This document shows, one piece after another, positions 15,761 to 26,193 of a DNA stretch of 64,000 nucleotides (position 1 is its first letter; every line of letters starts with the position of its first letter). The translations under genes and the position numbers were made by a program. The notes beneath the pieces are model-generated. The model was given only the letters and a program-made list of their open reading frames with translations. It did no database searches and was not told where the DNA came from. The stretch is from contig CP136068.1 of the NCBI GenBank assembly GCA_032622095.1, positions 187,107,309 through 187,171,308 on the forward strand, in the 5' to 3' direction. The DNA is from Siphonodentalium dalli (Eukaryota > Mollusca > Scaphopoda > Gadilida > Siphonodentaliidae).

Positions 15761-17459
15761 GTTTTCTATACATAACGCGGAATAATAAGTCAACAGAGGT
15801 AACTTCATCTATCGTTTTCTATACATAACGCGGAATAATAAGTCAACCAAGGTAACTTCATCTATCGTTTTCTATACATAACGCGGAATAATAAGTCAAC
15901 CGAGGCACTTTATCTATCGTTTTCTATACATAACGCGAAATAATACGTCAACCGAGGCAACTTCATCGGTCGTTTTCTATACATAACGCGAAATAATAAG
16001 TCAACCGAGGCAACTTCATCTATCGTTTTCTATACATAACGCGGAATAATAAGTCAACCGAGGCAACTTCATCGGTCGTTTTCTATACATGACGCGGAAT
16101 TATACGTCAACCGAGGCAAGTTCATCGGTCGTTTTCTATACATAACGCGGAATAATAAGTCAACCGAGGTAACTTCATCTATCGTTTTCTATAAATAACG
16201 CGGAATAATACGTCAACCAAGGCAACTTCATCGGTTGTTTTCTGTGCATAGCGCGGAATAATAAGTCAACCGAGGCAACTTCATCGGTCGTTTTCTATAC
16301 ATAACGCGGAATAACAAGTCAACCGAGACAACTTCATCTATCGTTTTCAATACATAACGCGGAATAACAAGTCAACCAAGGCAACTTCATCTATCGTTTT
16401 CTATACATAACGCGGAATAATACGTCAACCGAGGCAACTTCATCTATCGTTTTCTATACATAACGCGGAATAATACGTCAACCGAGGCGGCAACTTCATC
16501 GGTCGTTTTCTATACATAACGCGGAATAATAAGTCAACTGATGTAACTTCATATATCGTTTTCTATACATAACGCGGAATAATAAGTCAACCGAGGTAAC
16601 TTCATCTATCCTTTTCTATACACAACGCGGAATAACAAGTCAACCGAGGTAACTTCATCTATTCTTTTCTATACATAACGCGGAATAACAAGTCAACCGA
16701 GGTAACTTCGTCTATCCTTTTCTATACATAACGCGGAATAACAAGTCAACCGAGGTAACTTCATCTATCGTTTTCTATACATAACGCGGAATAACAAGTC
16801 AACCGAGGTAACTTCATCTATCGTTTTCTATACATAACGCGGAATAATAAGTCAACCAAGGCAACTTCATCGGCCGTTTTCTATACATAACGCGGAATAA
16901 TACGTCAACCGAGGTAACTTGGTCAGCGATACATTAATGATTGTTCTCTCCGTGATCATGATGATCCGAGATCACGATAATGTTGAGTGGGATTAGCTGG
17001 GTACATATTCTTTGTAATACGGGTACCGGAATCTCAATTGCTAACCCATCGTCAGTGGTTTATGCTCAATGGAGTTGAAAGGAGTAGCCATGTCAGCGGT
17101 CTAGATTTTAATTAATAATGGAAATAAAAAGATATAGTTGTCGGGCTTGGGCTCAAAACGTATGTATAAACGATCTTTGTGCGTAATGAAACAAGAAACA
17201 GTTACTGATAATATCAGGCTAAGTTGCGTTAAGAATCAGTTGTCACCTGCAACACTAATTTGACCAATAGTGCCACACAAGCTGTTCCATGAATGAATTC
17301 TTAGAACAAATCGGGGTCCCTTGATCCTTAACGTACCAATGTATAATAGTGCGTGTTGTTATAAAACACAATTTAATGTCATATGTTTACCTAAAATCAG
17401 CCGCTTAGTTGGTATAATTGGAAGGGACCGAGACTGAGGTATAGTTTAGGTAGATGGTG

Positions 17460-17461
<2 letters not shown>

Positions 17462-17497
<36 letters not shown>
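17462..17497. repeat. (AT)18 microsatellite
   Basis: Uninterrupted AT dinucleotide run of about 36 bp. It produces an artificial Tyr-Ile run in one reverse frame, which is not evidence of coding. Confidence 0.97.
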
Positions 17498-17500
<3 letters not shown>

Positions 17501-17681
17501 TTTAAATCGTAGTTGGATGTCCCCGGATACCCTGGACGAGTGAGGGTTGGTCCACCGCGGAATTACCAAATGAACATCCATCATTGACACAGGTCGAACA
17601 TACCAAGTCCGAGAACATACATCGCATCATGGGTTGAATTTTTCCAGCTGCATTGTACCTCAAGCTTTTTAACTCTTAGGC

Positions 17682-18115
17682 CGGATTCGTCATCTCAGAT
17701 TTAAACCTGGTCTACGTAAACCTTTAGGTTTAAACCACAGTGAGTAAGCTAAATCCGTGGTTTAAACCCGAGACCACAGTCTAAGTGACGCATTCGTCAT
17801 CTCTAGTTTAAACCTGACCCAGCTCAACCAGTGCTTTAGCAGTAGTGTCTCTGTATCGTCGAGGTAATTAATCGTACTTTCCTAATGCGGACCGCCTCGT
17901 TGTATTGATTGCGAAAATCAATAATTATGACAGCGAGCATATTTTGATTGGAAATTTATAAGCGAGAAGCACTCACACATATAAAGCGTGTGGGGATACG
18001 GTTTTGTCAATTGCTATATTGTTTGGCGTTTTATAAGCTTAAACCGGCAAACAACTAATTCGGCGGTCCAGCTAAGCCAGATTTACCGAGGCTAATACTT
18101 GTGATGACGAGTCCG
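17682..18115. mobile_element. Possible short inverted-repeat element (MITE-like)
   Basis: CGGATTCGTCATCTCA at 17,682 is nearly the reverse complement of TGATGACGAGTCCG at 18,102-18,115, giving terminal inverted repeats of about 15 bp around 434 bp. A second ATTCGTCATCT box followed by TTTAAACCTG occurs at about 17,788, and GGTTTAAACCAC/GTGGTTTAAACCC form an internal inverted pair. I see no clear target-site duplication, so the boundaries and even the element itself are tentative. Confidence 0.3.
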
Positions 18116-19672
18116 TATTTTCTTCATCACGGTTTATAATTGTCAAACAATTAGTCAAAGGGTGGAGCTGTAAATAATCTTGAGTGAGGGCGTGTTTAAG
18201 TTTAAGGGTTCAACGTTTTAATTTTTGCACCAACACGATGCTACTGCATGACCAGATATGCTTTTCACATAGTTTGCAATCCTAAACTTATATTGTTGTA
18301 TGAGTCAAATTTTATAACTTACTTTGATGTAGATCATGTCACAAAACTCTACTCTGGCTACGCCCATAAATTTCCCTAACCTTCACCAGTTACCAAACTG
18401 GGAACTGTTTGATATTCTGAAAGACGGGAAATTTATGACATTGAAAAAAAGCATAATATATTTCTTTACTAAAAGCTGTCACTTCGACTACCAACAGTTC
18501 AGATGCCTCTTCTATTGTGCACTCATAAGAAAAATGCCGTTATTTGACTGACCTCTTGATCCTGGATTGACTCGATTATGGGGCCTTTATTCAGCTTCCC
18601 CTTTGTGCGATAGGGGCCTGCGAAATGTTTAGCACATTTTGATCATTTGAACATTTTAATTAAAAAAATACGTATATTTAAATTTAAAACAAATATTAAT
18701 TTAGATTTAAAATTTTGTTTCTTGTTATAGTCAACTCCTTACTCAATTTAACAAACAATGTTTTCATTTTTGTGTAAATTAAATATTTATTATTTTTAAA
18801 TCAAAATTTGTAAAACCTAACGCCGTTATACCATCCGAGTCATCACACCTAATTTGGTTGATATCGGTACAGGGGTATGGGAGAACAGTTGCGAACAGAA
18901 AACGGACATGCATATAGCCAGCTCATATATCCTTTAATATATACAAATATACATGTAAATACAAACAAAACTTTAATTGGAGTTATGCCTCATTTCACTG
19001 GGAGTTTAAACAGAGTTATGTTCCATGTTATTTGAACTTTAAATAGAGTTATGCCCATTCCACATGAAATTGTTAGCATTTTCTCAACCAGATTATTTAA
19101 TTTTCTTTCAATCTGAATATTTCCTAGTTGGATTAAATTTGGAACTTCACATTTAGATTAACTTCAGATAGCCATTTTAGGAAATTATGTTGAGTGATAT
19201 CAATACTACATCTATCTTTGTTGATTCAAATTTGCATATCCACATCTATATTTACATTCGTTTATTAATTAATAAATAGTGAATTTTCCCTGAGTATTTT
19301 TTGAAAGACACCAAAATCTTACCTGGGATTGAGATTTATCTCTGGGACCCCGATAGCACTCTGACACTGTACTGCTCTGATGAGCTTTAATGAGCGATAG
19401 CTTATTTTCATATGGTCGAGTCAGCAAGGAGTTATTTATGAAATTATCCCAAACCGGCCGCGTGCTATACTAGACAAGTTACATGTAGTTTTCTTAATGT
19501 TCTTTAAATAAAACAGACTTCCCGGGGTAGTGGATGCCCCTTTGTTCGGTAGATTCGAAAATATTGAGCCCGAATATGGCCGCCCTCCCAATCACCGTAG
19601 GCCGGCATGTATGTGCGGATTGGTAATAAGACGCCGTATGTATGTACGGATTGGGAATAAGACGCCGGGCCT

Positions 19673-22123
19673 CCAGAAGGCAAGTACTGTCCCAGTGAAT
19701 AGCGTTATATAAGGTAAGAACTGTCCAAGTGAATAGCGTTATAGAAGGCAAGTACTGTCCCAGTGAATAGCGTTAAAGAAGGCAAGTACTATCCCAGTGA
19801 ATGGCGTTAAAGAAGGCAAGTACTGTCCCAGTGAATGGCGTTATAGAAGGCAAGTACTGTCCCAGTGAATAGCGTTATAGACGGTGAGTACTATCCCAGT
19901 GAATGGCGTTATAGAAGGTGAGTACTATCCCAGTGAATGGCGTTATAGAAGGCAAGTACTGTCCCAGTGAATATCGTTATAGAAGGTAAGAACTGTCCAA
20001 GTGCATAGCGTCATATAAGGTAAGAACTGTCCAAGTGAATAGCGTTATAGAAGGCAAGTACTGTCCCAGTGAATAGCGTTATAGAAGGCAAGTACTGTCC
20101 CAGTGAATAGCGTTAAAGAAGGCAAGTACTATCCCAGTGAATGGCGTTATAGAAGGCAAGTACTGTCCCAGTGAATGGCGTTATAGAAGGCAAGTACTGT
20201 CCCGGTGAATAGCGTTATATAAGGTAAGAACTGTCCAAGTGAATAGTGTTATAGAAGGCAAGTACTGTCCAAGTGAATAGCGTTATATAAGGTAAGAACT
20301 GTCCAAGTGAATAGCGTTATAGAAGGCAAGTACTGCCCCAGTGAATAGCGTTATAGAAGGCAAGTACTGTCCCAGTGAATGGCGTTATATAAGGTAAGTA
20401 CTGTCCCAGTGAATAGCGTTATATAAGGCAAGTACTGCCCCAGTGAATAGCGTTATAGAAGGTAAGTACTGTCCAAGTGAATAGCGTTATATAAGGTAAG
20501 AACTGTCCAAGTGAATAGCGTTATAGAAGGCAAGTACTGTCCCGGTGAATAGCGTTATAGAAGGTAAGTACTGTCCAAGTGAATAGCGTTATATAAGGTA
20601 AGAACTGTCCAAGTGAATAGCGTTATATAAGGTAAGAACTGTCCAAGTGAATAGCGTTATAGAAGGCAAGTACTGTCCCGGTGAATAGCGTTATAGAAGG
20701 TAAGTACTGTCCCAGTGAATAGCGTTATAGAAGGCAAGTACTGTCCCGGTGAATAGCGTTATAGAAGGCAAGTACTGTCCCAGTGAATGGCGTTATAGAT
20801 GGCAAGTACTGTCCCAGTGAATGGCGTTATAGAAGGCAAGTACTGTCCCAGTGAATAGCGTTATAGAAGGCAAGTACTGTCCCGGTGAATAGCGTTATAG
20901 AAGGCAAGTACTGTCCCAGTGAATGGCGTTATAGAAGGCAAGTACTGTCCAGGTGAATAGCGTTATAGAAGGCAAGTAAAGTCCCAGTGAATGTCGTTAT
21001 AGAAGGTAAGTACTGTCCCAGTGAATAGCGTTATAGAAGGCAAGTACTGTCCCGGTGAATAGCGTTATAGAAGGCAAGTACTGTCCCAGTGAATGTCGTT
21101 ATAGAAGGTAAGTACTGTCCCAGTGAATAGCGTTATAGAAGGCAAGTACTGTCCCAGTGAATGGCGTTATATAAGGCAAGTACTGTCCCAGTGAATGGCG
21201 TTATAGAAGGCAAGTACTATCCCAGTGAATAGCGTTATAGAAGGTGAGTACTGTCCAAGTGAATAGCGTTATAGAAGGTGAGTACTATCCCAGTGAATAG
21301 CGTTAAAGAAGGCAAGTACTGTCCCAGTGCATGTCGTTATAGAAGGCAAGTACTGTCCCAGTGAATAGCGTTATATAAGGCAAGTACTGTCCCAGTGAAT
21401 GTCGTTATAGAAGGCAAGTACTGTTCCAGTGAATAGCGTTATAGAAGGCAAGTACTGTCCCGGTGAATGGCGTTATAGAAGGCAAGTACTGTCCCGGTGA
21501 ATAGCGTTATAGAATGCAAGTACTGTCCCAGTGAATGGCGTTATAGAAGGCAAGTACTGTCCCGGTGAATGGCGTTATAGAAGGCAAGTACTGTCCCAGT
21601 GAATGGCGTTATAGAAGGCAAATACTGTCCCTGTGAATAGCGTTATAGAAGGCAAGTACTGTCCCGGTGAATAGCGTTATAGAAGGTGAGTACTATCCCA
21701 GTGAATGGCGTTATATAAGGTAAGTACTGTCCCAGTGAATAGCGTTATAGAATGCAAGTACTGTCCCAGTGAATAGCGTTATAGAAGGCAAGTACTGTCC
21801 CAGTGAATAGCGTTATAGAAGGCAAGTACTGTCCCAGTGAATGGCGTTATAGAAGGCAAGTACTGTCCCAGTGAATGGCGTTATAGAAGGCAAGTACTGT
21901 CCCAGTGAATGGCGTTATATAAGGCAAGTACTGTCCCAGTGAATGGCGTTATAGAAGGTGAGAACTATCCCAGTGAATGGCGGTATAGAAGGCAAGTACT
22001 GTCCCAGTGAATGGCGTTATAGAAGGCAAGTACTGTCCCAGTGAATGGCGTTATAGAATGCAAGTACTGTCCCAGTGAATGGCGTTATATAAGGTAAGTA
22101 CTGTCCCGGTGAAGAAGGCAAGT
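19673..22123. repeat. 34-bp satellite array
   Basis: About 72 copies of a 34-bp unit of the form AGAAGGCAAGTACTGTCCCA + GTGAATAGCGTTAT. Main variants are AGCG/GGCG/GTCG before TTAT, GCAAGTACT/GTAAGAACT/GTGAGTACT, and CCCAG/CCAAG/CCCGG. Period checked from the repeated GAATAGCGTT spacing. The array ends in a broken unit followed by unrelated sequence. It is unrelated to the 53-bp satellite. Confidence 0.97.
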
Positions 22124-23123
22124 CGCAAAATTAGCCTGAGATGAGTGGTGGGCGATGGGTTCATAACCAAGTTAAAGCTGACTACCATATATCTTAACAC
22201 CTAATTTCAGTTGATTACTCTCTGCTTGCGTGGACCACACTGTATATCAATATTTGTGTTCATTGGGGTGAAATATTTGTGACTGCTTTGTCCTTCATTA
22301 CGATATATGGGGGTATGCTGCTATAAGCAATTACAAATCTATCTCGACATTGTTATACAAACGAAGCCTGCTCGCATGGAGCCAAGACATTAAGCTATTT
22401 AATGATTGAAGTTTTGTGTAAATATATTAATTCTAGCAGTTCTTGGTACCGAAAGGACAAAACATAAACTAACATTTTCAACCTCTCAAATATATTAATA
22501 TACATTGTTTTCGTTGTCTCTCAATAATTGCTCAGATTATATATACAACGAAGATGATGATATGAGAAACTCCATATTTATTGCTAGATAGATCCAAAGA
22601 AATACTTTTATGAAAATCTCTTGCCATTTTTGGCTGGATTTATGCAGAACGTGCGTCTCTCCTTAAACATACCAAAAATGACACCTGTGAACATTAAATA
22701 ACACATAATTATGCAACATAAACAAGTAAAGCTGCAATTATAAATACAAAAACATTATTTCAACTAATTACGGATCTTATTCAGCATTGATAATAATTTT
22801 AACCTTATTATATAATTTGTGTCAATCCGAGTTTTATAAAGATCGCAGAATTGTTTACTATATCAAGCCTGGTCGAGTTCAGCTGCTTTAAATGTTAACA
22901 CAGAAGTGACAGCAACGATATCTACTTTTTACCATTGTAGAGACCAATTCTCGTCTTGATTGAACAAGGTCTACGAAATGCCAGTTATAGCTATAATAGT
23001 TATATATACATGTATCTAGTTTAGCTACATGACTATATTAAAATAGTATTCACCAATTTGCATTACATGTAAGCACCACTGTTGCAACTACACCTCAGCT
23101 GTAATAACTTGATACACCTTACA
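22124..23123. other. Gene-free AT-rich spacer
   Basis: No open frame of note, no tandem repeat and no recognisable RNA gene. I see nothing to annotate in it. Confidence 0.55.
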
Positions 23124-25307
23124 GTGATGTGAAACACTCCGGTAGGATGACCAAATATAAATAATCTTGCTCAAATTAGTTATTTTTACGAATTTCAATC
23201 CAACATTTTGGTATATTAATTAAATGCAATGACTCTCGATTGCGAAATAATTTGTGTTATTTAATCGCCGATAATTGCGTCCCGAGTCGAGTTGAAAATA
23301 TTTACAATTGAGCGCAGTTCAGACAATGTTTTCTATGGAGTGGTATGGTCGATTTCTTTGAAATTTTCGATGATGTTAGCAGTGTGCTACATTCCCCAGG
23401 TTAGCATAGTGCCTGGGTACTAACTTATCAATTTCACACACCGAACAAGGCCATAATATGTCTTTAATAAATCATTTCAGTGGACATTTGTGCAGCATCT
23501 TGCGGAATATCTGAGAAGCATGTAGAGAAGTCCGCGTATCTGCTTAGCAATAAGCTATAATATATGGTACTAGAAGGTGACCCGACTTCGTCCGGGCTTT
23601 GACCTTGAATTGGCCATTTTGAAGGTAAAGGTCAAGTGGGGTCACGATTTGACCAGTCCAAAAAACACTGCCCGGACAAAAGTACCCGACAAACGTGCCC
23701 GTCGAAATCCATCCGGTTTTACCCGATTTGACCTTGAATTGATCATTTTGAAGGTCAAGGTCTGGTCGGGGTCACGATTGGACCCGTCCAAAACAATCAG
23801 TGGACAAAAGGAACCCCAAGTATCAAATTTCGTCGAAATCCCATCAAAATTGGCGATTTGACCTTGAAGTTACCCGATTTCAAGGTCAAGGTCACGTCGC
23901 ACGGGCAAATGAATATGCCTATAAGACTCGCCATAAGAAAGTACCCCCACATACCAAGTTTCATCGAAATCCCGTGATATTCGGGCGTTTGACCTTGAAA
24001 CGACCCGATTTCAAGGTCAAGGTGACGTCGCACGGACAAATTAATATGCCTATGTTCGTCCCCGGCCGAAAATACCCCCACATACCAAAAATTTCATCGA
24101 AATCGGGTGGGCCGTTTTCGAGTTCATCGCGAACACACAGACAGACAGACACACAGACAGATCTTCCAAAATATATAATAGACTAGAAGGTGACCCGACT
24201 TCGTCCGGACTTTTACCTTGAATTGTCCATTTTGAAGGTCAAGGTCAAGTGGGGTCACGATTTGACCAGTCCAAAAACACTGCCCGGACAAAAGTACCCG
24301 ACAAACGTGCCCGTCGAAATCCATCCGGTTTTACCCGATTTGACCTTGAATTGATCATTTTGAAGGTCAAGGTCTGGTCGGGGTCACGATTGGACCGGTG
24401 CAAAACAAACAGTGGACAAAACTAACCCCACGTATCAAATTTCGTCGAAATCCCATCAAAATTGGCGATTTGACCTTGAAGTTACCCGATTTCAAGGTCA
24501 ATGTCACGTCGCACGGGCAAATGAATATGCTTATGAGACTCTCCATAAGAAAGTACCCCCACATACCAAGTGTCATCGAAATCACGTGATATTCGGGCGT
24601 TTGACCTTGAAATGACCCGATTTCAAGGTCAAGGTCACGTCGCACGGACAAATTAATATGCCTATGTTCGTCTTCGGCCGAAAATACCCTCATATACCAA
24701 GTTTCATCGAAATCGGGTGGGCCGTTTTTGAGTTCATCGCGAACACACAGACAGATGCACAGACAGACACACAGATCTTCCAAAATATATAATAGATTGA
24801 ACTCCGATGCATCCATTCATGTGATAGCCTCTTCAACATATATGTAGGTATAATTGTAAAACCAGTGACAGCTTTGGACTATTTTGTTAAGTGTACACGA
24901 AATAGCAGACTATACTCACTTAAAACATATTATGGGCTTGTTCGGTGTGTGAAATTGATATGTTAGTACACATGCAGGCACTATTCTAACATGTGGAATG
25001 TAGCATTCTACTAACATCGACGAAAATTTCAAAGTAATCGACCGTACCACTTCATAGAAATCATCGTCTGAATTGCGCTCAATTGTAAATATTTACATCT
25101 CGATTCCCGAATCAACTATTGGCTAATCGCACAAATTATTTCGCAATCGAGAGTCATGGCATTCAATTAATATACAAGAATGATGGTGTGTATTTTCAAT
25201 TTGGATTAATAAATAATAATAATAATAATAATTCGTAAAAAATAACTAATGTATGCAAGCGTATTCTCAATTTCTATTTGATCACCCTACCGGGATGTTT
25301 CATATCA
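23124..25307. mobile_element. Long-inverted-repeat (foldback) element, about 2.2 kb
   Basis: The left arm (about 23,124-23,465) and right arm (about 24,921-25,307) are reverse complements with scattered differences. Matching blocks include ATCAATTTCACACACCGAAC near 23,430 against its complement near 24,940, TTTACAATTGAGCGCA, CTCGATTGCGAAATAA, and the outer ends GAAACACTCCGGTAGG against CCTACCGGGATGTTTC. The arms are 340-390 bp; the right arm is lengthened by an (AAT)n run at about 25,209-25,232. The centre holds two tandem 613-bp units and no transposase. A non-autonomous foldback element is the best description. No target-site duplication could be recognised. Confidence 0.75.
23571..24796. 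repeat. Two tandem 613-bp units rich in TGACCTTGA / TCAAGGTCA boxes
   Basis: TAGAAGGTGACCCGACTTCG starts both units (23,571 and 24,184), and both end in a CAGACAGA-rich tail followed by ATCTTCCAAAATATATAATAG. Each unit has four sub-blocks in which TGACCTTGA is followed by its inverted partner, e.g. TGACCTTGA at 23,859 and overlapping TCAAGGTCAAGGTCA at 23,880. The open frames of 60-150 codons on both strands mirror each other and follow the repeat, so I do not call them genes. Tails and composition match a class of dispersed repeat common in molluscs (family knowledge, not checked here). Confidence 0.85.
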
Positions 25308-25410
25308 TTTTTAATAAGAGTATATGTAGTCATCCAGGTTCTTACACCTTTAAAATTATTAATTCGTGAATTAATCTCTCTTCAACCAGATTCGCACATT
25401 ATTAATAATA

Positions 25411-25595
25411 TGTACCTTTAACCAGTATATCTATAGTTGAATGTACTTTTAACCATTATAGCTATAGTTAAATGTACTTATAAACATTGTAGCTATAGTT
25501 AAATGTACTTATTACCATTATAGCCATAGCTAAAAGGTACCTATAACTCTTATAGCTATAGTTAAATGTACCTATAACCATTACAGCTATAGCTG
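25411..25595. repeat. 31-bp minisatellite, about 6 copies
   Basis: Units of the form TGTACTTTTAACCATTATAG + CTATAGTTAAA repeat every 31 bp (starts at 25,411, 25,442, 25,473 and 25,504), with the later copies diverging. Confidence 0.85.
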
Positions 25596-25618
25596 TCATT
25601 TAGTACATACATACCTGT

Positions 25619-25869
25619 TTAACCCTTTCATGGCGGGAGCTTCGCTGGTGTAGCATTACAGATCATGTGCCAGTGCATTGTCGTATATATGCGAGTTTCC
25701 CAATAGAAGCCTCGCACATATAAGAGAATGCACTGGCTTACACAGTCAAGATAAATATTGTTAGGCCAGTGTATTCTCTTATATATATGGGAGACTCGCA
25801 TATATAAGAGACTGCATTGGCACAGTGTTTTCGCAAAATTTCAGGAAGCTCCGGTCATGGAAGGGTTAA
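25619..25869. mobile_element. piggyBac-type MITE flanked by TTAA
   Basis: TTAA-CCCTTTCATGGCGGGAGC at the left is matched by the complement GCTCCGGTCATGGAAGGG-TTAA at the right. This gives inverted ends of about 20 bp inside a TTAA duplication (25,619-25,622 and 25,866-25,869). Ends in CCCTTT and a TTAA target are the signature of piggyBac transposons. The 243-bp interior contains further inverted copies of GCCAGTGCATT/AATGCACTGGC and no coding potential, so it would need a transposase in trans. Confidence 0.65.
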
Positions 25870-25959
25870 GATGAATAGTTAACGTAGTCATAACTGACAA
25901 ATGTACGTTTGTGAGTGTTGCTAACGTAATGCACATTATTTAGTATAGGTGGCCCATGC

Positions 25960-26110
25960 TTGATGTAACATAGATGTTCCGGACTTCCGACTGATTTGGT
26001 ACCATGCATAAAGCATATTCCAACGGGTCCATGCGTTAACTTATATTATTCCGATCGAGCGACAACGTTGTCCATAATGATATAGTCCATCATGTGATAG
26101 GTGTGACGTC
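25960..26110 (-). pseudogene. Decayed copy of the last propeller blade of the neighbouring TRIM-like gene
   Basis: This stretch aligns by eye with the final 150 bp of the TRIM-like coding region, about 250 bp away. Shared landmarks, in plus-strand order, are ACATAGATGTTCC/TAATAGAGTTATTCC, ACCATG, GCATATTCC and ACAACGTTGTCC/ACTACGTTGTCC. There is no intact frame. It looks like a small old tandem duplication just downstream of the gene's stop codon. The exact edges are uncertain. Confidence 0.45.
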
Positions 26111-26193
26111 AAGGAGCTGTAAACTCATGACTTGTCCGTCTCGATATACAAATCGTGTCTATAAGATACTTGTACGTAAAGTTATCTAGATGT

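Larger units (their letters stand above)
1..16919. repeat. 53-bp satellite array with higher-order structure
   Basis: About 319 head-to-tail copies of a 53-bp monomer containing the invariant core TATACATAACGCGGAATAA. Two main monomer types are intermixed: one reads CATCGGTCG and the other CATCTATCG at the same place. Rarer diagnostic variants are TCCTTGTCT, TCCTGTTCT, CTAAACAT, CTAACCAT, a 1-bp deletion (ACAATCAACC) and a 1-bp insertion (TTCAATCGG). These recur at fixed distances and define longer duplicated blocks. The array is already running at base 1 and stops abruptly inside a monomer at 16,919. All frames are closed by stops, so it does not code. I see no genes or spacers inside. Confidence 0.98.
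16920..19672. other. Gene-free spacer between two satellites
   Basis: AT-rich sequence without a convincing coding region. The short open frames here (up to about 85 codons) have no recognisable domain. It contains an (AT)n run, a possible short inverted-repeat element, and just before the next satellite a 31-bp direct duplication (19,605-19,635 and 19,636-19,666, GTATGTATGTACGGATTGGG type). Confidence 0.6.

Noticed and set aside
1-16919. CRISPR-like array
   Set aside because: Repeats are directly adjacent with no unique spacers, in a eukaryotic-type sequence; this is a satellite.
1-16919. CENP-B box in the 53-bp satellite
   Set aside because: I looked for the TTCG....A..CGGG pattern in the monomer and did not find it.
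18336-18551. 71-codon open frame
   Set aside because: No recognisable motif, no exon signals and AT-rich composition like its surroundings.
19370-19400. Hammerhead ribozyme core (CTGATGAG)
   Set aside because: The CTGATGA motif at about 19,377 has no GAAA after a stem II; no complete core was found by eye elsewhere, on either strand.
23577-24816. Open frames of 60-149 codons in the 613-bp units
   Set aside because: They occur on both strands, repeat with the unit and have no recognisable domain.
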